Shown here one piece after another: positions 26,417-36,583 of a stretch of DNA of 64,000 nucleotides. A program made the translations under genes and the position numbers. Under the pieces are notes generated by a model. That model was given only the letters and a program-made list of their open reading frames with translations, was not told the origin of the DNA and did not search any database. This DNA comes from Acinetobacter sp. A2 (GTDB lineage: Bacteria > Pseudomonadota > Gammaproteobacteria > Pseudomonadales > Moraxellaceae): contig NZ_JAAZQX010000004.1 in assembly GCF_012371325.1 (NCBI RefSeq), forward strand, positions 48,468 to 112,467. Reading direction: 5' to 3'. Within the stretch, counting starts at the first letter, position 1. Every line of letters begins with the position of its first letter.

Positions 26417-27277
26417 TTATACTGCGGTAACGGTATGCCCCAAGGCTTTACCCATTTCCACCACCGAATTGGCTTGAAATTCAGCATCCCACTGCATTTT
26501 ATTTTCTTCAAATAAAACAATTGCTGTTGAACCCAAATAAAAACGTCCCAATTCTGCACCCTTTTCAAGGAACAATTGGTGTTGATTCAGTTCTAAACGC
26601 CCCGATGGTTTCACCTTACCTGTAGCTACGGTTTCAATACCCGCTACAATCATCGCACCGACTAAAACCACTGCCATACGGCCAAGTTCGGTATCAAACA
26701 AACACACCATACGCTCATTGCGGGCAAATAAACCTGGAATATTTTCTGCTGTGGTTTGGTTCACCGAAAATAGTTCACCTGGCACATAAAGAGTTTCAGT
26801 CAGTGTACCTGCAAAAGGCATGTGCACACGGTGATAATCTCTCGGAGATAAATATACGGTGGCAAACTGACCATTTTTAAATGGTTCTGCCAGTTGCGGG
26901 TCGGCAATTAAATTTTCAACAGTAAATTGCTGACCTTTGGCCTGAAAAATAGCGCCATCTTCAATTTTACCCAATTGCGAAATTGCACCATCTGCAGGCG
27001 ATACAATGCTGCTCGGATTGCTGTCAATTTCACGTACGCCCTGCTTTAAAGAACGGGTAAAAAAATCATTAAAAGATTTATATTTCAAGGCATTGCTTTG
27101 CTCTGCCAATGACATATCAATGCCATACTGGGCTTTAAATGCCGTAATAACCGCATTTTTCAGTACAGGATGCTCGCTAGCTGCAAGTTTACCTACAACA
27201 CGTGATAATTGATGTTGTGGCACAACGCGCTGTGCCTGAATGAAAATTTGTTTTTTTAAACGTGATGTGAGGCTCAA
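26417..27277 (-). CDS. psd: Phosphatidylserine decarboxylase
   Basis: This enzyme converts phosphatidylserine to phosphatidylethanolamine at the inner membrane. It is made as a proenzyme that cuts itself at the L-G-S-T motif; here S250 of R-F-Y-L-G-S-T becomes the pyruvoyl group of the small subunit. The 286-residue product also shows F-N-D-F-F-T-R near residue 70, V-S-P-A-D-G near 92 and the Y-H-R-V-H-M-P region near 153-158. The start ATG overlaps the rhodanese stop by four bases (ATGA), so the two are translationally coupled. Confidence 0.96.
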   Translation of the reverse strand: MSLTSRLKKQIFIQAQRVVPQHQLSRVVGKLAASEHPVLKNAVITAFKAQYGIDMSLAEQSNALKYKSFNDFFTRSLKQGVREIDSNPSSIVSPADGAISQLGKIEDGAIFQAKGQQFTVENLIADPQLAEPFKNGQFATVYLSPRDYHRVHMPFAGTLTETLYVPGELFSVNQTTAENIPGLFARNERMVCLFDTELGRMAVVLVGAMIVAGIETVATGKVKPSGRLELNQHQLFLEKGAELGRFYLGSTAIVLFEENKMQWDAEFQANSVVEMGKALGHTVTAV

Positions 27278-28116
27278 GACGGCAACTCTCCAGTAATAAC
27301 AGGACTGTCAGGGCGGTTGCCCCATTCACTCCACGCACCATCGTAGGCCTGAATTTGCCAACCCAGTAATCTTCCTAAAATATAGGCCAGACCTGAACGG
27401 TGATGTGACTGACAATACACCACTACAGGTTCATTGAGATTGAATCCGAGTTGTTCCAGACGCTGTCGTGTGCGTTCTAAGGGGTGCAATTTTAAATGAT
27501 TTTCACGATTAAGGGCAGTACTCCATTCAAAATGCAATGCCCCAGGTATGTGACCACCGCGTCGTGCAGCCAAACGCAGCCCTGTATATTCGTCTACAGT
27601 ACGGCAATCCCACAGTTGTACCGACTGGTTTTGGCACTTTTCTAATAGCTCATCATATTGAATACGATACTGATTTTGCGCTACAACAGGAGCAAGTGTA
27701 CTGACAGGTTTCAATGATTCAACTTCAGAGGTGGTCGGAAAACCTGCGGCCAACCAAGCATGAATACCGCCATTGAGCAAACTGGTATTTTCAAAGCCTA
27801 AACAGTGCAAGTTCCAGATCAGACGCCCTGCCCATGCACCGCCTTCATCATCATAAGCCACCACATGATGCTCAGGCGAGATATTCAAATACTGAATCAG
27901 CTCCTGCAAGGCTTCAGGTTCTGGCAATAGACCTGAAGTATCTTCATCCTGACGTAACAACATGCTCGGTTTGACCTGTAAGGCATGCGGCAGATGCAAT
28001 TGCTCATACACTGAATTGCGGCTTAAATCGACAATGCGTAATTTATCATGTCCTAAAACAGGGACTAAATCTTCTGCTTCAATCAGCAGTCCAAAATCGA
28101 ATGGTGAAGCGTTCAT
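27274..28116 (-). CDS. Two-domain rhodanese-type sulfurtransferase
   Basis: This 280-residue protein has two rhodanese domains. The first (about 10-125) lacks a catalytic Cys and has the usual [13 protein letters not shown] segment. The second (about 145-275) has the active Cys C235 in the loop Y-C-Q-S-H-H-R-S-G, which is neither the classical thiosulfate (CRKGVT) nor the mercaptopyruvate loop. It moves sulfane sulfur to cyanide or thiol acceptors. ATG 28116 is taken from family alignment. It overlaps psd by four bases, a pairing also seen in other gamma-proteobacteria. Confidence 0.88.
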   Translation of the reverse strand: MNASPFDFGLLIEAEDLVPVLGHDKLRIVDLSRNSVYEQLHLPHALQVKPSMLLRQDEDTSGLLPEPEALQELIQYLNISPEHHVVAYDDEGGAWAGRLIWNLHCLGFENTSLLNGGIHAWLAAGFPTTSEVESLKPVSTLAPVVAQNQYRIQYDELLEKCQNQSVQLWDCRTVDEYTGLRLAARRGGHIPGALHFEWSTALNRENHLKLHPLERTRQRLEQLGFNLNEPVVVYCQSHHRSGLAYILGRLLGWQIQAYDGAWSEWGNRPDSPVITGELPS

Positions 28117-28233
28117 TTTTATGCTGTTCAGTCTGGTTGGCAATCCACTTTAACTTAGTATAGGTCATTTTTGGGCGCATGCTGTTTTTTTCATAACTTT
28201 CTCAGAATTTTAACAATCACATGCTTTAATCTA

Positions 28234-28267
28234 GAAAAAAAACCGAAGATTTTCTTCGGTCTTTTTT
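28234..28267 (-). terminator. Rho-independent terminator of pncB
   Basis: ACCGAAGA pairs with TCTTCGGT around TTT. On the minus strand it is followed by a run of about eight Ts, directly after the pncB stop. Confidence 0.9.
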
Positions 28268-28291
28268 CAGTTTTTATAGGTTTGTTGGTCT

Positions 28292-29509
28292 TTAAACTGG
28301 TGCTTGAATATCAAAAACTTGGCGCAAATATGCCAAGAAGGTGTCATTATCGGTCATGGTTTTACCAGGACTATCTGACAATTTCGCCACCGACTGACCA
28401 TTACACTCGACCAGTTTCAACACAATATTCAGTGCCGTTTGCCCCATATCATTAGTCAAATTGGTACCAATCCCAAAACTGACCTGAAAACGGTCTTTAA
28501 AGTACTGATGCAAGGCCCATGCTTTTTCAACATTCAATCCATCACTAAAGGTCAGCATTTTAGTTTTGCTGTCAATTTTCAGCTTTTTATAATGTGCATA
28601 GGCTTTATCGCCCCACGCATACGGGTCACCACTATCATGTCGCAAACCATCAAATAACTTGGCAAAATACAGGTCAAAATCACGCAGGAAAGCATCCATT
28701 CCCACAACATCGGTCAGGGCAATACCTAAATCACCCCGATATTCCTGCACCCAAGTTTCCAACGCAGCTTTTTGGAAATCGCGCAGACGCACATCCAATG
28801 CCTGAAAAGCCTGTAAAAATTCATGTGCCATGGTACCAATAGGCGTAATACCTAATTCTTTGGCCAACAGTACATTACTGGTGCCACGGAATACATCAGG
28901 TACGGCTTGATGAAAAGCTGCTACCACATGCTTTTGCCATGCAAAGCTATAACGACGGCGAGTACCAAAATCTGACACTAAAAATGGCGGGTCTTCAGGT
29001 TGTTGCTGCTGTTGATAGTCCTGAATCAGGGCAATTTTTTGCTGTAAACGTCGCTCGCCTTCTGCCCAGACCTCATCTGTGCGAATTCGCTGGAAATACA
29101 GTTCATTCACAATGGCCAGCACAAAAATTTCAAACATCATGGCTTGTACCATTGGACCTTCCACCCGAATGTCCAAGCGGCCCTGTGCATCAATACTGGC
29201 CTGAATAAAACGGCGTTTGAGCTGGAAAAGTTCTAAATAATCGACAAAATCACTTTTAATAAAGCGTAAATTGCGCAAATACTGCAATTCATCTTCTTTA
29301 AATTTCAGCTGACACAGGTGATCTAACTGTTCATTTAGTTCATCTAAAATATCGGTCAGTGGATAGGCAGTATCTTCAAGATTACGGCAGCGAAACTGAT
29401 AAACACTGTGCGTTTGCGGAAACTTATGCAGTACCACCTGTAACATGGTGAATTTATACAAATCTGTATCAAGCAAAGATTGAATAATTGGGGTCATAGT
29501 GCTCATCAT
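28292..29509 (-). CDS. pncB: Nicotinate phosphoribosyltransferase
   Basis: PncB makes nicotinate mononucleotide from nicotinate, PRPP and ATP in NAD salvage. The 405-residue product starts at an ATGATG pair after AAGGA, and [19 protein letters not shown] is the family's N-terminal active-site segment. Other marks are F-G-T-R-R-R-Y-S near residue 185, the regulatory-His region G-T-M-A-H-E-F-L-Q near 225, [11 protein letters not shown] near 285, and G-I-G-T-N-L-T-N-D near 345. Its partner pncA is at 36584-37210. Confidence 0.96.
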   Translation of the reverse strand: MMSTMTPIIQSLLDTDLYKFTMLQVVLHKFPQTHSVYQFRCRNLEDTAYPLTDILDELNEQLDHLCQLKFKEDELQYLRNLRFIKSDFVDYLELFQLKRRFIQASIDAQGRLDIRVEGPMVQAMMFEIFVLAIVNELYFQRIRTDEVWAEGERRLQQKIALIQDYQQQQQPEDPPFLVSDFGTRRRYSFAWQKHVVAAFHQAVPDVFRGTSNVLLAKELGITPIGTMAHEFLQAFQALDVRLRDFQKAALETWVQEYRGDLGIALTDVVGMDAFLRDFDLYFAKLFDGLRHDSGDPYAWGDKAYAHYKKLKIDSKTKMLTFSDGLNVEKAWALHQYFKDRFQVSFGIGTNLTNDMGQTALNIVLKLVECNGQSVAKLSDSPGKTMTDNDTFLAYLRQVFDIQAPV

Positions 29510-29726
29510 TTCGCGATCCTTCTTGCATTAAAGCATAATTTTTTCAGCAAAAAAGGGCTTTTATCGACAATCTTGTTACAACTTTGCTGCACCGTACGGC
29601 TCCATTCCTGTTTCATTTTCGGTGGGTTTATCGCTTAGTTACTTGGAGTAAGCTGATCTTTAATCACGCCAGCGGGCATGAATTTGTTAGAATCTCGCCA
29701 TCTCTTCACTTAGATTAATACTGAGT

Positions 29727-30167
29727 ATGCGTGCATTATTACAACGGGTTCTTGAAGCTAAAGTCGTGGTCGATGGCAAAATCACTGGCGAGATTCAACA
29801 GGGTATTTTGGTGTTCTTAGGTTTAGGCAAAGACGATAATTTTGAAAAAGGCAAAAAGCTGATTGATAAAATTTTAAAATATCGTTTTTTTGATGACGAA
29901 CAAGGCAAAATGGGCTGGAATGTCAGTCAGGCCAATGGCGGTGTGTTATTGGTTTCACAATTTACCCTGATGGCACAGACCCAAAAAGGTTTACGTCCTG
30001 ATTTTGGCCCCGCCATGCCCCCACAAGCCGCTCAAGAGCTCTACGAACAATTGGTGGACTATGCCAAAAGCCAGTTTGATCAAGTAGAAACGGGTATTTT
30101 TGCTGCCGATATGAAAGTACATCTGGTAAATGATGGGCCTGTGACTTTCTGTTTAGAAGTAGAATAA
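29727..30167 (+). CDS. dtd: D-aminoacyl-tRNA deacylase
   Basis: Dtd removes D-amino acids, and glycine wrongly loaded on tRNA-Ala, from tRNA. The 146-residue product has the full family pattern: MRALLQRVLEAKVVVDG, L-V-F-L-G-L, the active-site S-Q-F-T-L-M-A-Q near residue 77, and the C-terminal N-D-G-P-V-T-F (the G-x-P-V-T cross-subunit motif). It acts as a cytoplasmic homodimer. It is a single gene, divergent from pncB (217 bases between them, no gene seen there) and convergent with the SCP2 gene. Confidence 0.95.
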   Translation: MRALLQRVLEAKVVVDGKITGEIQQGILVFLGLGKDDNFEKGKKLIDKILKYRFFDDEQGKMGWNVSQANGGVLLVSQFTLMAQTQKGLRPDFGPAMPPQAAQELYEQLVDYAKSQFDQVETGIFAADMKVHLVNDGPVTFCLEVE

Positions 30168-30176
30168 AGTGCATTA

Positions 30177-30211
30177 AAAAACCTCTGTCAAAACTGATCA
30201 GAGGTTTTTTC
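30177..30211. terminator. Bidirectional rho-independent terminator
   Basis: AAAAAACCTCTG pairs with CAGAGGTTTTTT. It is shared by the convergent dtd and SCP2-domain genes. Confidence 0.92.
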
Positions 30212-30224
30212 ACATCATGGCAAC

Positions 30225-30704
30225 TTATTTGCCTGTTTTTTGTTTAATAAACTGACGTGCTAATTTAATTTTTTCTTTTACAGGTTTTGGCAATTTAGGC
30301 GGAATTAATTTCGCTGCTTGGTTAAACCACACTAACAAGCTAAAATCACCTTCCATTTTAATGCTGCCATTTTGCATACCAGTCATAAACGCAGTTGGGT
30401 CACCTTTCATCAAGGTTTTCACCCCTTGCTCGCTGTCTGCAAATTGCAAAACAAAATCCGCTTTTTCTGCATCGCCAGCAACCGTATCAATATGACCATT
30501 GTTGACAATAATTTGACGCGCCATGCCCAAATCTGTACCAATTTGAATACGGAACTGACGCTCATGCACCAACTCAATAAATTTTGGACTGGTACGTGCC
30601 AGCTGTTTCATGCGTAATGCCAAACCTGCCACTAAAAGGTCAAGTGGATCGGTACTGACATCAACTAAAGGAAGTTTGACCACAGGAATTGCAGAAAGTT
30701 TCAT
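30225..30704 (-). CDS. SCP2 sterol-binding-domain protein
   Basis: This 159-residue cytoplasmic protein has an SCP2-like fold. After a hydrophobic lead, L-A-L-R-M-K-Q-L-A-R-T is followed by strands F-R-I-Q-I-G-T-D and I-I-V-N-N-G-H-I-D-T. The SCP2 signature A-D-F-V-L-Q-F-A-D and then L-M-K-G-D-P-T-A-F-M-T-G-M-Q-N-G-S-I-K-M-E-G-D come next. The basic C-terminus (K-P-V-K-E-K-I-K-L-A-R-Q) may touch membranes. Such proteins bind lipids or hydrophobic quinone intermediates; UbiT is one relative of this general fold. The ligand is unknown. Confidence 0.8.
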   Translation of the reverse strand: MKLSAIPVVKLPLVDVSTDPLDLLVAGLALRMKQLARTSPKFIELVHERQFRIQIGTDLGMARQIIVNNGHIDTVAGDAEKADFVLQFADSEQGVKTLMKGDPTAFMTGMQNGSIKMEGDFSLLVWFNQAAKLIPPKLPKPVKEKIKLARQFIKQKTGK

Positions 30705-30856
30705 GACTGTGAAGCCTATTGTAATTGTTGGAGAGTTGATCGCATCATCCTATCACAACTCCTGCTTTTTACCGCAAGGCTTTGTATAACAATCTTAAGC
30801 TGGATGTTAAACTTTTGTCGCACACTTTATGGGTGAGTTAACCGTATTTATAAACT

Positions 30857-30886
30857 AAAAAGATGCAAACCTGTTGCATCTTTTTT
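30857..30886 (-). terminator. Rho-independent terminator
   Basis: AAAAAGATGCAA pairs with TTGCATCTTTTT around a five-base loop. It ends the small membrane-protein gene at 30907. Confidence 0.88.
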
Positions 30887-30906
30887 AAATCAAGGATCTA
30901 TTTTAA

Positions 30907-31242
30907 TTAACGGCTTGAGCATTGCTGCTGATCATCTTCATACACTGGGGTATGTTCAATATAGCGGCGTTTTGCCAAAGCACGTTCTGCGCGTCGATCT
31001 TCTCGTAATAATAATAAAGTTACCAATGCCATCGCCAAGCAAATTGCAGACAGATAACTATAGGTAATTGGTAGCTCAAACACGCGTTGTACACTGTAGC
31101 GCACTACTTCTAACAAGCCCCAAAAAACCATACCTGCCAACATAAAGTTTAACCAGCGACGATAAGGCGAAAAGAAAACAGCAATCAACGCAGCTGCGAC
31201 TAGGCTTAAGCCAACAATGGTCGCTAAATTCGCTGTTACCAT
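30907..31242 (-). CDS. Small inner-membrane protein of unknown function
   Basis: This 111-residue protein has three predicted membrane segments (about 5-24, 30-47 and 58-78) and a charged, Arg-rich cytoplasmic tail (E-D-R-R-A-E-R-A-L-A-K-R-R-Y). An ideal GGAGG ribosome site lies six bases before the ATG, which supports it as a real gene. I recognise no family. It is a single-gene unit between the SCP2 gene and serB, closed by its own terminator. No function can be proposed. Confidence 0.75.
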   Translation of the reverse strand: MVTANLATIVGLSLVAAALIAVFFSPYRRWLNFMLAGMVFWGLLEVVRYSVQRVFELPITYSYLSAICLAMALVTLLLLREDRRAERALAKRRYIEHTPVYEDDQQQCSSR

Positions 31243-31644
31243 AAAAACCTCCGTCTAAAGATGCAGCCTCATTTTTAAATTGGTCTGCGACTTCAAATAC
31301 CGTTTAAATAAATAATGGATGTCGATTTAAATTCTATGCATGCATTATGCTGCGTTTTTTCGATAAAAAAAGACTTGTATTTTCATAAAGCGACACACCT
31401 TGTCGCAATATTATATTGTCATTACATTTTTTTAATTTGGTAGTTTTCGGGAAGTGAAGCAGGCTCTTTATTCGCGTGTCATTACAAAAAAACACCTTCT
31501 ATTTTTGCCCTAAAAAAATTTTTTTTGATTCGATCTTGTTGTTGTTTTTATCAGCAGTTTTTCCTTACCGTTTATCGTTATCTGCTGATTATACAAACAA
31601 AAAACGCAGCATGACTGCCGCGTTTTTTTCATTGATTTGTCATA
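31243..31644. other. Intergenic region between serB and the small membrane-protein gene
   Basis: About 400 bases. It holds the serB terminator (31599-31629) and an 8-base inverted repeat, ATCAGCAG (31550-31557) with CTGCTGAT (31582-31589). It presumably also holds the promoter of the small membrane-protein gene. An open frame on the plus strand runs into serB antisense and is not credible. Confidence 0.5.
31599..31629 (-). terminator. Rho-independent terminator of serB
   Basis: On the minus strand AAAAAAACGCGGCAG is followed by CTGCGTTTTTT, a hairpin with A-run and T-run flanks, 16 bases after the serB stop. Confidence 0.85.
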
Positions 31645-32865
31645 TTAGGCGCGGTTCAAATCTTTGTCATGCACACCCAATAAGTACAGCACACCATCTA
31701 ATCCAACACTGGAAATGGCTTGATTGGCATTCTGACGCACCAAAGGTTTGGCACGGAATGCAACCCCTAAACCTGCTATGGAAAGCATTGGCAAGTCGTT
31801 GGCACCATCCCCCACAGCAATGGCTTGCTCTAAAGAAATACCCATTTTTTCTGCCAGTTCACGCAGTAATAATGCCTTACGTGCCCCATCGACAATATGG
31901 CCTTTAACCTCACCCGTTACCACGCCATTTTCCACATCTAAAATGTTGGCATGTACTTCATCAATCCCTAGTTTTTCCTGTAGGTATTCTGCAAAATACT
32001 GGAAACCACCCGACAAAATTGCAGTGCGATAACCCAAGGATTTCAGCGTTGAAATTAAACGCTCGGCACCTTCAGTGACTGTAAGTCGCTCTGCAATTTT
32101 AGGTAACACTGCAGCATCTAAGCCTTTCAGCAATGCCACACGGGCACGGAAACTTTGCTGAAAGTCCAACTCACCCTGCATGGCACGTTCGGTAATTTCA
32201 GCTACCTGATCGCCTACGCCTGCTTCAATGGCCAACTCATCAATCACTTCCTGCTCAATCAGGGTCGAGTCCATATCAAAACAAACTAAACGGCGGTTAC
32301 GACGGTAGGCATTGTCTTCTTGAACGGCAACATCCACACTCAGTTCATTCGACAAGCTTAAACACGCAGCACGCATGGCCACAGCATCGAGCATTTGCCC
32401 ACTTAGACCAAACTGCACACAGGCACGTTTTGGTTCATCTACAGATGCATTGAGCTGCGGACGCCCCGACAAACGTGTCACTGTTTCAATATTAAAACCC
32501 TGACTAGACACAATATGCGTAACCGCCTGCAAATGTGAGGCATTTAGCTCGGGTGCCAGTGCCGTTACGATATAACGGGTACGGCCACCTTCGTTTACCC
32601 ATTGCTCATATTCGGTTGCAGAGATTGGTTTAAAACGCACTGTTAAGCCAATATCATGTGCTAAAATCAGAATCTCCTTCATGGCTAAAGCGGTTGCGGT
32701 CTGGTCTTCTGATGCAACAACAATACCTAAAGTCAGTTGATTATGAATAACAGCTTGGCCAACATCTAAGATTTGTAAGGAATGAGCGGACAATACCTGC
32801 ATTAATCGAGTAAACTGATTAGGTTGGTCAGGTCCTAAAAATGATATAAGAATGATTTCTCGCAT
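31645..32865 (-). CDS. serB: Phosphoserine phosphatase
   Basis: SerB performs the last step of serine synthesis, phosphoserine to serine. The 406-residue product is the long form: an N-terminal ACT-like region (M-R-E-I-I-L-I-S-F-L-G-P-D-Q-P, about 1-170) precedes the HAD phosphatase domain. The nucleophile is in D-M-D-S-T-L-I-E, with later motifs L-S-G-G-F and G-D-G-A-N-D-L-P-M. ATG 32865 is chosen because the ACT domain starts there; the frame upstream is not family-like. It is divergent from the Smp-like gene, the same neighbourhood as in E. coli. Confidence 0.95.
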   Translation of the reverse strand: MREIILISFLGPDQPNQFTRLMQVLSAHSLQILDVGQAVIHNQLTLGIVVASEDQTATALAMKEILILAHDIGLTVRFKPISATEYEQWVNEGGRTRYIVTALAPELNASHLQAVTHIVSSQGFNIETVTRLSGRPQLNASVDEPKRACVQFGLSGQMLDAVAMRAACLSLSNELSVDVAVQEDNAYRRNRRLVCFDMDSTLIEQEVIDELAIEAGVGDQVAEITERAMQGELDFQQSFRARVALLKGLDAAVLPKIAERLTVTEGAERLISTLKSLGYRTAILSGGFQYFAEYLQEKLGIDEVHANILDVENGVVTGEVKGHIVDGARKALLLRELAEKMGISLEQAIAVGDGANDLPMLSIAGLGVAFRAKPLVRQNANQAISSVGLDGVLYLLGVHDKDLNRA

Positions 32866-32943
32866 GAATTGACTCGGGTCTGAGCTACAACTATTGTGAG
32901 AATCATAATCTAAATTGAATATAAATGCCTTGGAAGTTTTACC

Positions 32944-34203
32944 TTGAATGCGCCTAGACAAGGGCTATTTGCTAGCCTATTGATTGTAAGTTTTGCTTTT
33001 CACACCTTTTTATTGGTGCTTGCAACAACACACCAATTGAATGAAAACCGCGCCAATCAGGGGCAGTTAATGACCAGCCAACTGGTCACCGACAGCCTTT
33101 CTGAGCTGGAACCTGCCAATACGGTATCGCTGGCCTTGTTGGTGAATCGCTATGCCACCAATCCAAGCATTGCTTCTATTCGCATTTTAGATGCCCACAA
33201 TCAGGTCTTGGCCACAGGTGGACAATCACGTACCCGTCAGGGCGAAGTTTTTGTGCGTGATGCGCTGATTAATGAAAAGAAAGTCGGCAGCATTGAAATT
33301 ACGCTGATTCAACCGAGTATTGGTGAAATTTTACGAACACAGTGGCTAGCAACATTATTGTCTTTGATTATTCACGGTTTATTGTGGTTAGCGTATCGAG
33401 CGATTGCCCGTCCAAGCCGCAGTGAATATCTGGCACGTATTAACAACGAATCACGCTTAAAACATGAGTTGCAAGCTTTAACGCAGGCACTGGAACAAGA
33501 AAAACACCAAACTGCCTTGGCATTGGCACAAGCTCAACAGCAGCCTAAACCGGTATTGCCACCTAAAACCAATAAAGCCATTGAGCCTACGCAACCCGAA
33601 AATAATATTGCACTCAATATTCAGTTTTATGATCCAAAACAGTTATTAGACACCGTCAATCAAACTGTTTCTGTACCATATTTTAGTCTGTGCCAAATTT
33701 TTCTAAATAAAAGCATTGAATTGTGCGTACAACACTACAAACTAAACCGTTCAGATATTCAAACCGTGCAACCCTTCCATGAAGAAGGTGCAACCCTCAG
33801 CATTGCAGCCAATACGCCTAATGCTGTGCCATGTATGGCCATGATTGGTACCGTGTTCCAATTGTTGTCGGAAGTGCTCTATAAGCGCTACCGTGAAGAA
33901 AAACGCTTCGTGTTACAAACCCGTAGTGGTTTATCTACTTCAGTCGAAGCCATGCAGCTGTCTGCTGCACAAGCGGCAGAACGTTTGGTCAATCAACTGT
34001 CTGCCCGCGAAAATGCCGTACATTTACCCAATGAATTGTTAGACGAGTTATCTGCGCATTATGAGTTGGTAAGTATGCCAAACCCAACCAATGTATTGAT
34101 GCGACATGCCTTTATGGTCAATGGCATGGACAGTGCTTCGGCTGAACTAGCACAAAGCCTCAGAACTGAAATTTTAAAAGGTAAATCTTCCAAAAGTGCT
34201 TAA
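32944..34203 (+). CDS. Smp/AhpA-like inner-membrane protein beside serB
   Basis: This 419-residue protein starts at TTG (GGAAG seven bases upstream; the nearby ATG is out of frame). It has an N-terminal membrane segment (about 8-27), a roughly 105-residue periplasmic domain, and a second membrane segment (about 136-153). A long cytoplasmic part has a Gln-rich coiled coil (about 175-200) and a helical domain. The first half matches the layout of Smp, the membrane protein divergent from serB in enterobacteria. The cytoplasmic domain is extra and unrecognised. Sensing or a scaffold role is only a guess. Confidence 0.7.
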   Translation: MNAPRQGLFASLLIVSFAFHTFLLVLATTHQLNENRANQGQLMTSQLVTDSLSELEPANTVSLALLVNRYATNPSIASIRILDAHNQVLATGGQSRTRQGEVFVRDALINEKKVGSIEITLIQPSIGEILRTQWLATLLSLIIHGLLWLAYRAIARPSRSEYLARINNESRLKHELQALTQALEQEKHQTALALAQAQQQPKPVLPPKTNKAIEPTQPENNIALNIQFYDPKQLLDTVNQTVSVPYFSLCQIFLNKSIELCVQHYKLNRSDIQTVQPFHEEGATLSIAANTPNAVPCMAMIGTVFQLLSEVLYKRYREEKRFVLQTRSGLSTSVEAMQLSAAQAAERLVNQLSARENAVHLPNELLDELSAHYELVSMPNPTNVLMRHAFMVNGMDSASAELAQSLRTEILKGKSSKSA

Positions 34204-34236
34204 ATAATAAAAGCACGGAGAAGCTCACCAGAAAAC

Positions 34237-34274
34237 AAAAACCTGAGTGGAAATATCACCACTCAGGTTTTTTT
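34237..34274. terminator. Bidirectional rho-independent terminator
   Basis: AAACCTGAGTGG pairs with CCACTCAGGTTT, with A- and T-runs on either side. It is shared by the convergent Smp-like and ppk1 genes. Confidence 0.92.
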
Positions 34275-34294
34275 ATTTTGGGATACTTGCCTGT

Positions 34295-36355
34295 TTATAG
34301 ATTCAGTTGCTTTTGTTCCACCAAATGCATTTGTGCACTATAAGCCTCCGATTGACCAACCGCTGCTTTATTCCACTCACCATTGGCCTGAAGTTCCCAA
34401 GCATTTTGGTTGTCGTGTAAATAACTCAGCAAGCCATCTTCTACAATACGTTGTTTAATTTTCTCATCCAAAATTGGGAAGCAGGTTTCCACCCGTGAAA
34501 ATAAATTGCGTCCCATCCAGTCGGCACTGGCACAGTACAATTTTTTCGCCCCGCCATGCTCAAAATAATAAACACGAGTATGTTCCAGAAAACGTCCCAC
34601 AATCGAACGCACATGAATACGTTCCGACATGCCTTTGACTTGTGGAATCAAACAGCAAATTGAGCGAATAATTAAGTCAACCTGCACCCCTGCCTGCGAA
34701 GCACGGTATAAGGCCGTAATCAATTCAGGCTCTGTCAGTGCATTGACTTTAATCATAATTCGGGCAGCTTTGCCTGCTTGCGCAAAGGCAATCTCTTGCT
34801 CAATCAGTTTTAACAACTCACTATGCAAGGTAAATGGTGCGTGCAGCAAAGTTTTTAATTTTGCCGATCTGCCCATACCTGTAAGTTCCTGAAACACACG
34901 ATGCACATCTTCACAAATATCTGGCTGTGTGGTCATTAAGCCATAGTCGGTGTACATGCGTGCATTGCCTGCATGATAGTTCCCCGTACCCAAATGCACA
35001 TAGCGCACCAATTGGTCTTGCTCACGGCGCACAATCAAAATCATTTTGGCATGGGTTTTATAGCCCACAATACCATACACCACCACAGCACCCGCCTCTT
35101 GCAAGACGTTGGCCACCATAATGTTAGATTCTTCATCAAAACGTGCCCGCAGCTCAATCACTGCCGTAACTTCTTTACCATTACGTGCAGCTTCAGCAAG
35201 TACCTGTACAATTTCAGAGTCAGGGCCACTGCGGTACAAGGTTTGCTTAATTGCCAACACATTTGGATCTTTCGCCGCTTCTTTAAGTAAATTAATTACA
35301 GGCTGAAAAGAGTCAAAAGGATGATGCAGCAACACATCCTGCTTTTTTAGAATTTCAAAAATTGGTTTTTGCTTCCGAAATACTTTGGGAATAACGGGCA
35401 CAAAAGGTGGATACTTTAATTCAGGACGGTCAAAACTACTGGTCAGACGTGATAGATTGATTGGGCCACTAATCCGATACAGTTGCTGTTCATCTAAATC
35501 AAATTCTGTCAGCAAGTAGTCAATAATGTCTTGCGGGCAGTCATCTTCAATTTCCAAACGCACTGCGCGACCAAAACGACGCGATGAAAGTTCATCTTTA
35601 AGGGCTACCGCCAAATCATCAACATCTTCTGCCAAAATCAGGTCGGCATTACGCGTCACCCGAAATGCATAGCAGCCTGTAGCCTTCATGCCTGGGAATA
35701 AATCATTGATATGCTGTTGGATAATAGCCGTCAAGAAAATGTGTTCTGTCGCACTGCCTGCAACTTCTTTAGGTAAGTTGATTAAACGAGGCAATGAACG
35801 TGGCGCAGGTACAATCGCCATTTCAATTTCTCGCCCAAAGGCATCCTTGCCCTGCAAACTAACAATAAAGTTCAGGCTTTTATTGACTAAACGTGGAAAT
35901 GGATGCGAAGGGTCAAGGCTGATTGGCGTTAAAACAGGTTGTACCTGACGCGCAAAATAGTCGGCAATCCAAGCCTTATGTTTATCTAGAATGTCTTGAA
36001 ACTGAATAAAATGAATCCCCAAGCTTTGTAACTGCGGCAAAATTGCAAAGTTTAAGGTGTCATATTGCTGTTTGACCGCCTGATGGACTTTATCTGACAG
36101 CTCTGCCAACACGTGTTCAGTTGGAATTGCATCTGGGGTACGGGTAATCGCATTCAAATCGAGCTGCTTCATTAGCCCAGCGACTCGAATTTCAAAAAAC
36201 TCATCTAAATTACGTGAAAAAATAATTAAAAAGTTCAACCGTTCTAAAATAGGTAAATCAGGGTCTAATGCTTGCGCCAAGACCCGACGGTTAAACTCAA
36301 TTAAGGAAAGTTCACGATTAAAATAAGTATCAGATGAATGGTGAAAGTGTTCCAT
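34295..36355 (-). CDS. ppk1: Polyphosphate kinase 1
   Basis: Ppk1 polymerises the ATP terminal phosphate into polyphosphate at the membrane. The 686-residue product has the N domain ([15 protein letters not shown]), head domain, and two PLD-like C domains. The autophosphorylated His is in Y-K-T-H-A-K-M near residue 440 and a second His in L-E-H-T-R-V-Y-Y-F near 590. ATG 36355 is preferred: AGAGAAG lies upstream and the extra 18 residues of the longer frame are basic and unlike the family. A Pho-box-like site lies 69 bases upstream. Confidence 0.95.
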   Translation of the reverse strand: MEHFHHSSDTYFNRELSLIEFNRRVLAQALDPDLPILERLNFLIIFSRNLDEFFEIRVAGLMKQLDLNAITRTPDAIPTEHVLAELSDKVHQAVKQQYDTLNFAILPQLQSLGIHFIQFQDILDKHKAWIADYFARQVQPVLTPISLDPSHPFPRLVNKSLNFIVSLQGKDAFGREIEMAIVPAPRSLPRLINLPKEVAGSATEHIFLTAIIQQHINDLFPGMKATGCYAFRVTRNADLILAEDVDDLAVALKDELSSRRFGRAVRLEIEDDCPQDIIDYLLTEFDLDEQQLYRISGPINLSRLTSSFDRPELKYPPFVPVIPKVFRKQKPIFEILKKQDVLLHHPFDSFQPVINLLKEAAKDPNVLAIKQTLYRSGPDSEIVQVLAEAARNGKEVTAVIELRARFDEESNIMVANVLQEAGAVVVYGIVGYKTHAKMILIVRREQDQLVRYVHLGTGNYHAGNARMYTDYGLMTTQPDICEDVHRVFQELTGMGRSAKLKTLLHAPFTLHSELLKLIEQEIAFAQAGKAARIMIKVNALTEPELITALYRASQAGVQVDLIIRSICCLIPQVKGMSERIHVRSIVGRFLEHTRVYYFEHGGAKKLYCASADWMGRNLFSRVETCFPILDEKIKQRIVEDGLLSYLHDNQNAWELQANGEWNKAAVGQSEAYSAQMHLVEQKQLNL

Positions 36356-36423
36356 ATCTTCTCTATGCTGTTTTGGGACAGTCTGCTTATTTCGCCTCAG
36401 TGCAGGCATGGTAGGTAGAGATT

Positions 36424-36441
36424 ATGACAATCATGTTACAC
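36424..36441 (-). promoter_or_regulatory. Pho-box-like site upstream of ppk1
   Basis: On the minus strand GTGTAAC-ATGA-TTGTCAT gives two heptamers 11 bases apart, each one base off CTGTMAY. It lies 69 bases before the ppk1 ATG. Since ppk is a known Pho-regulon gene in other bacteria and phoBR is nearby, PhoB control is likely. Confidence 0.6.
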
Positions 36442-36583
36442 CCACAACCAATTGCAGAACATTTCGTCAGTACAAGGTCAATCTAAAAAATTGATTTTGT
36501 TTGTTTTATCTTACATTCAATACATTTTTATAGCAAAACAGCACTTTTAGTGACTTCTTTTATCTTAGACCATGTATCTGACA

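Noticed and set aside
31476..31907. 144-codon plus-strand frame at the end of serB
   Set aside because: It runs antisense through serB, and the serB protein is unmistakable.
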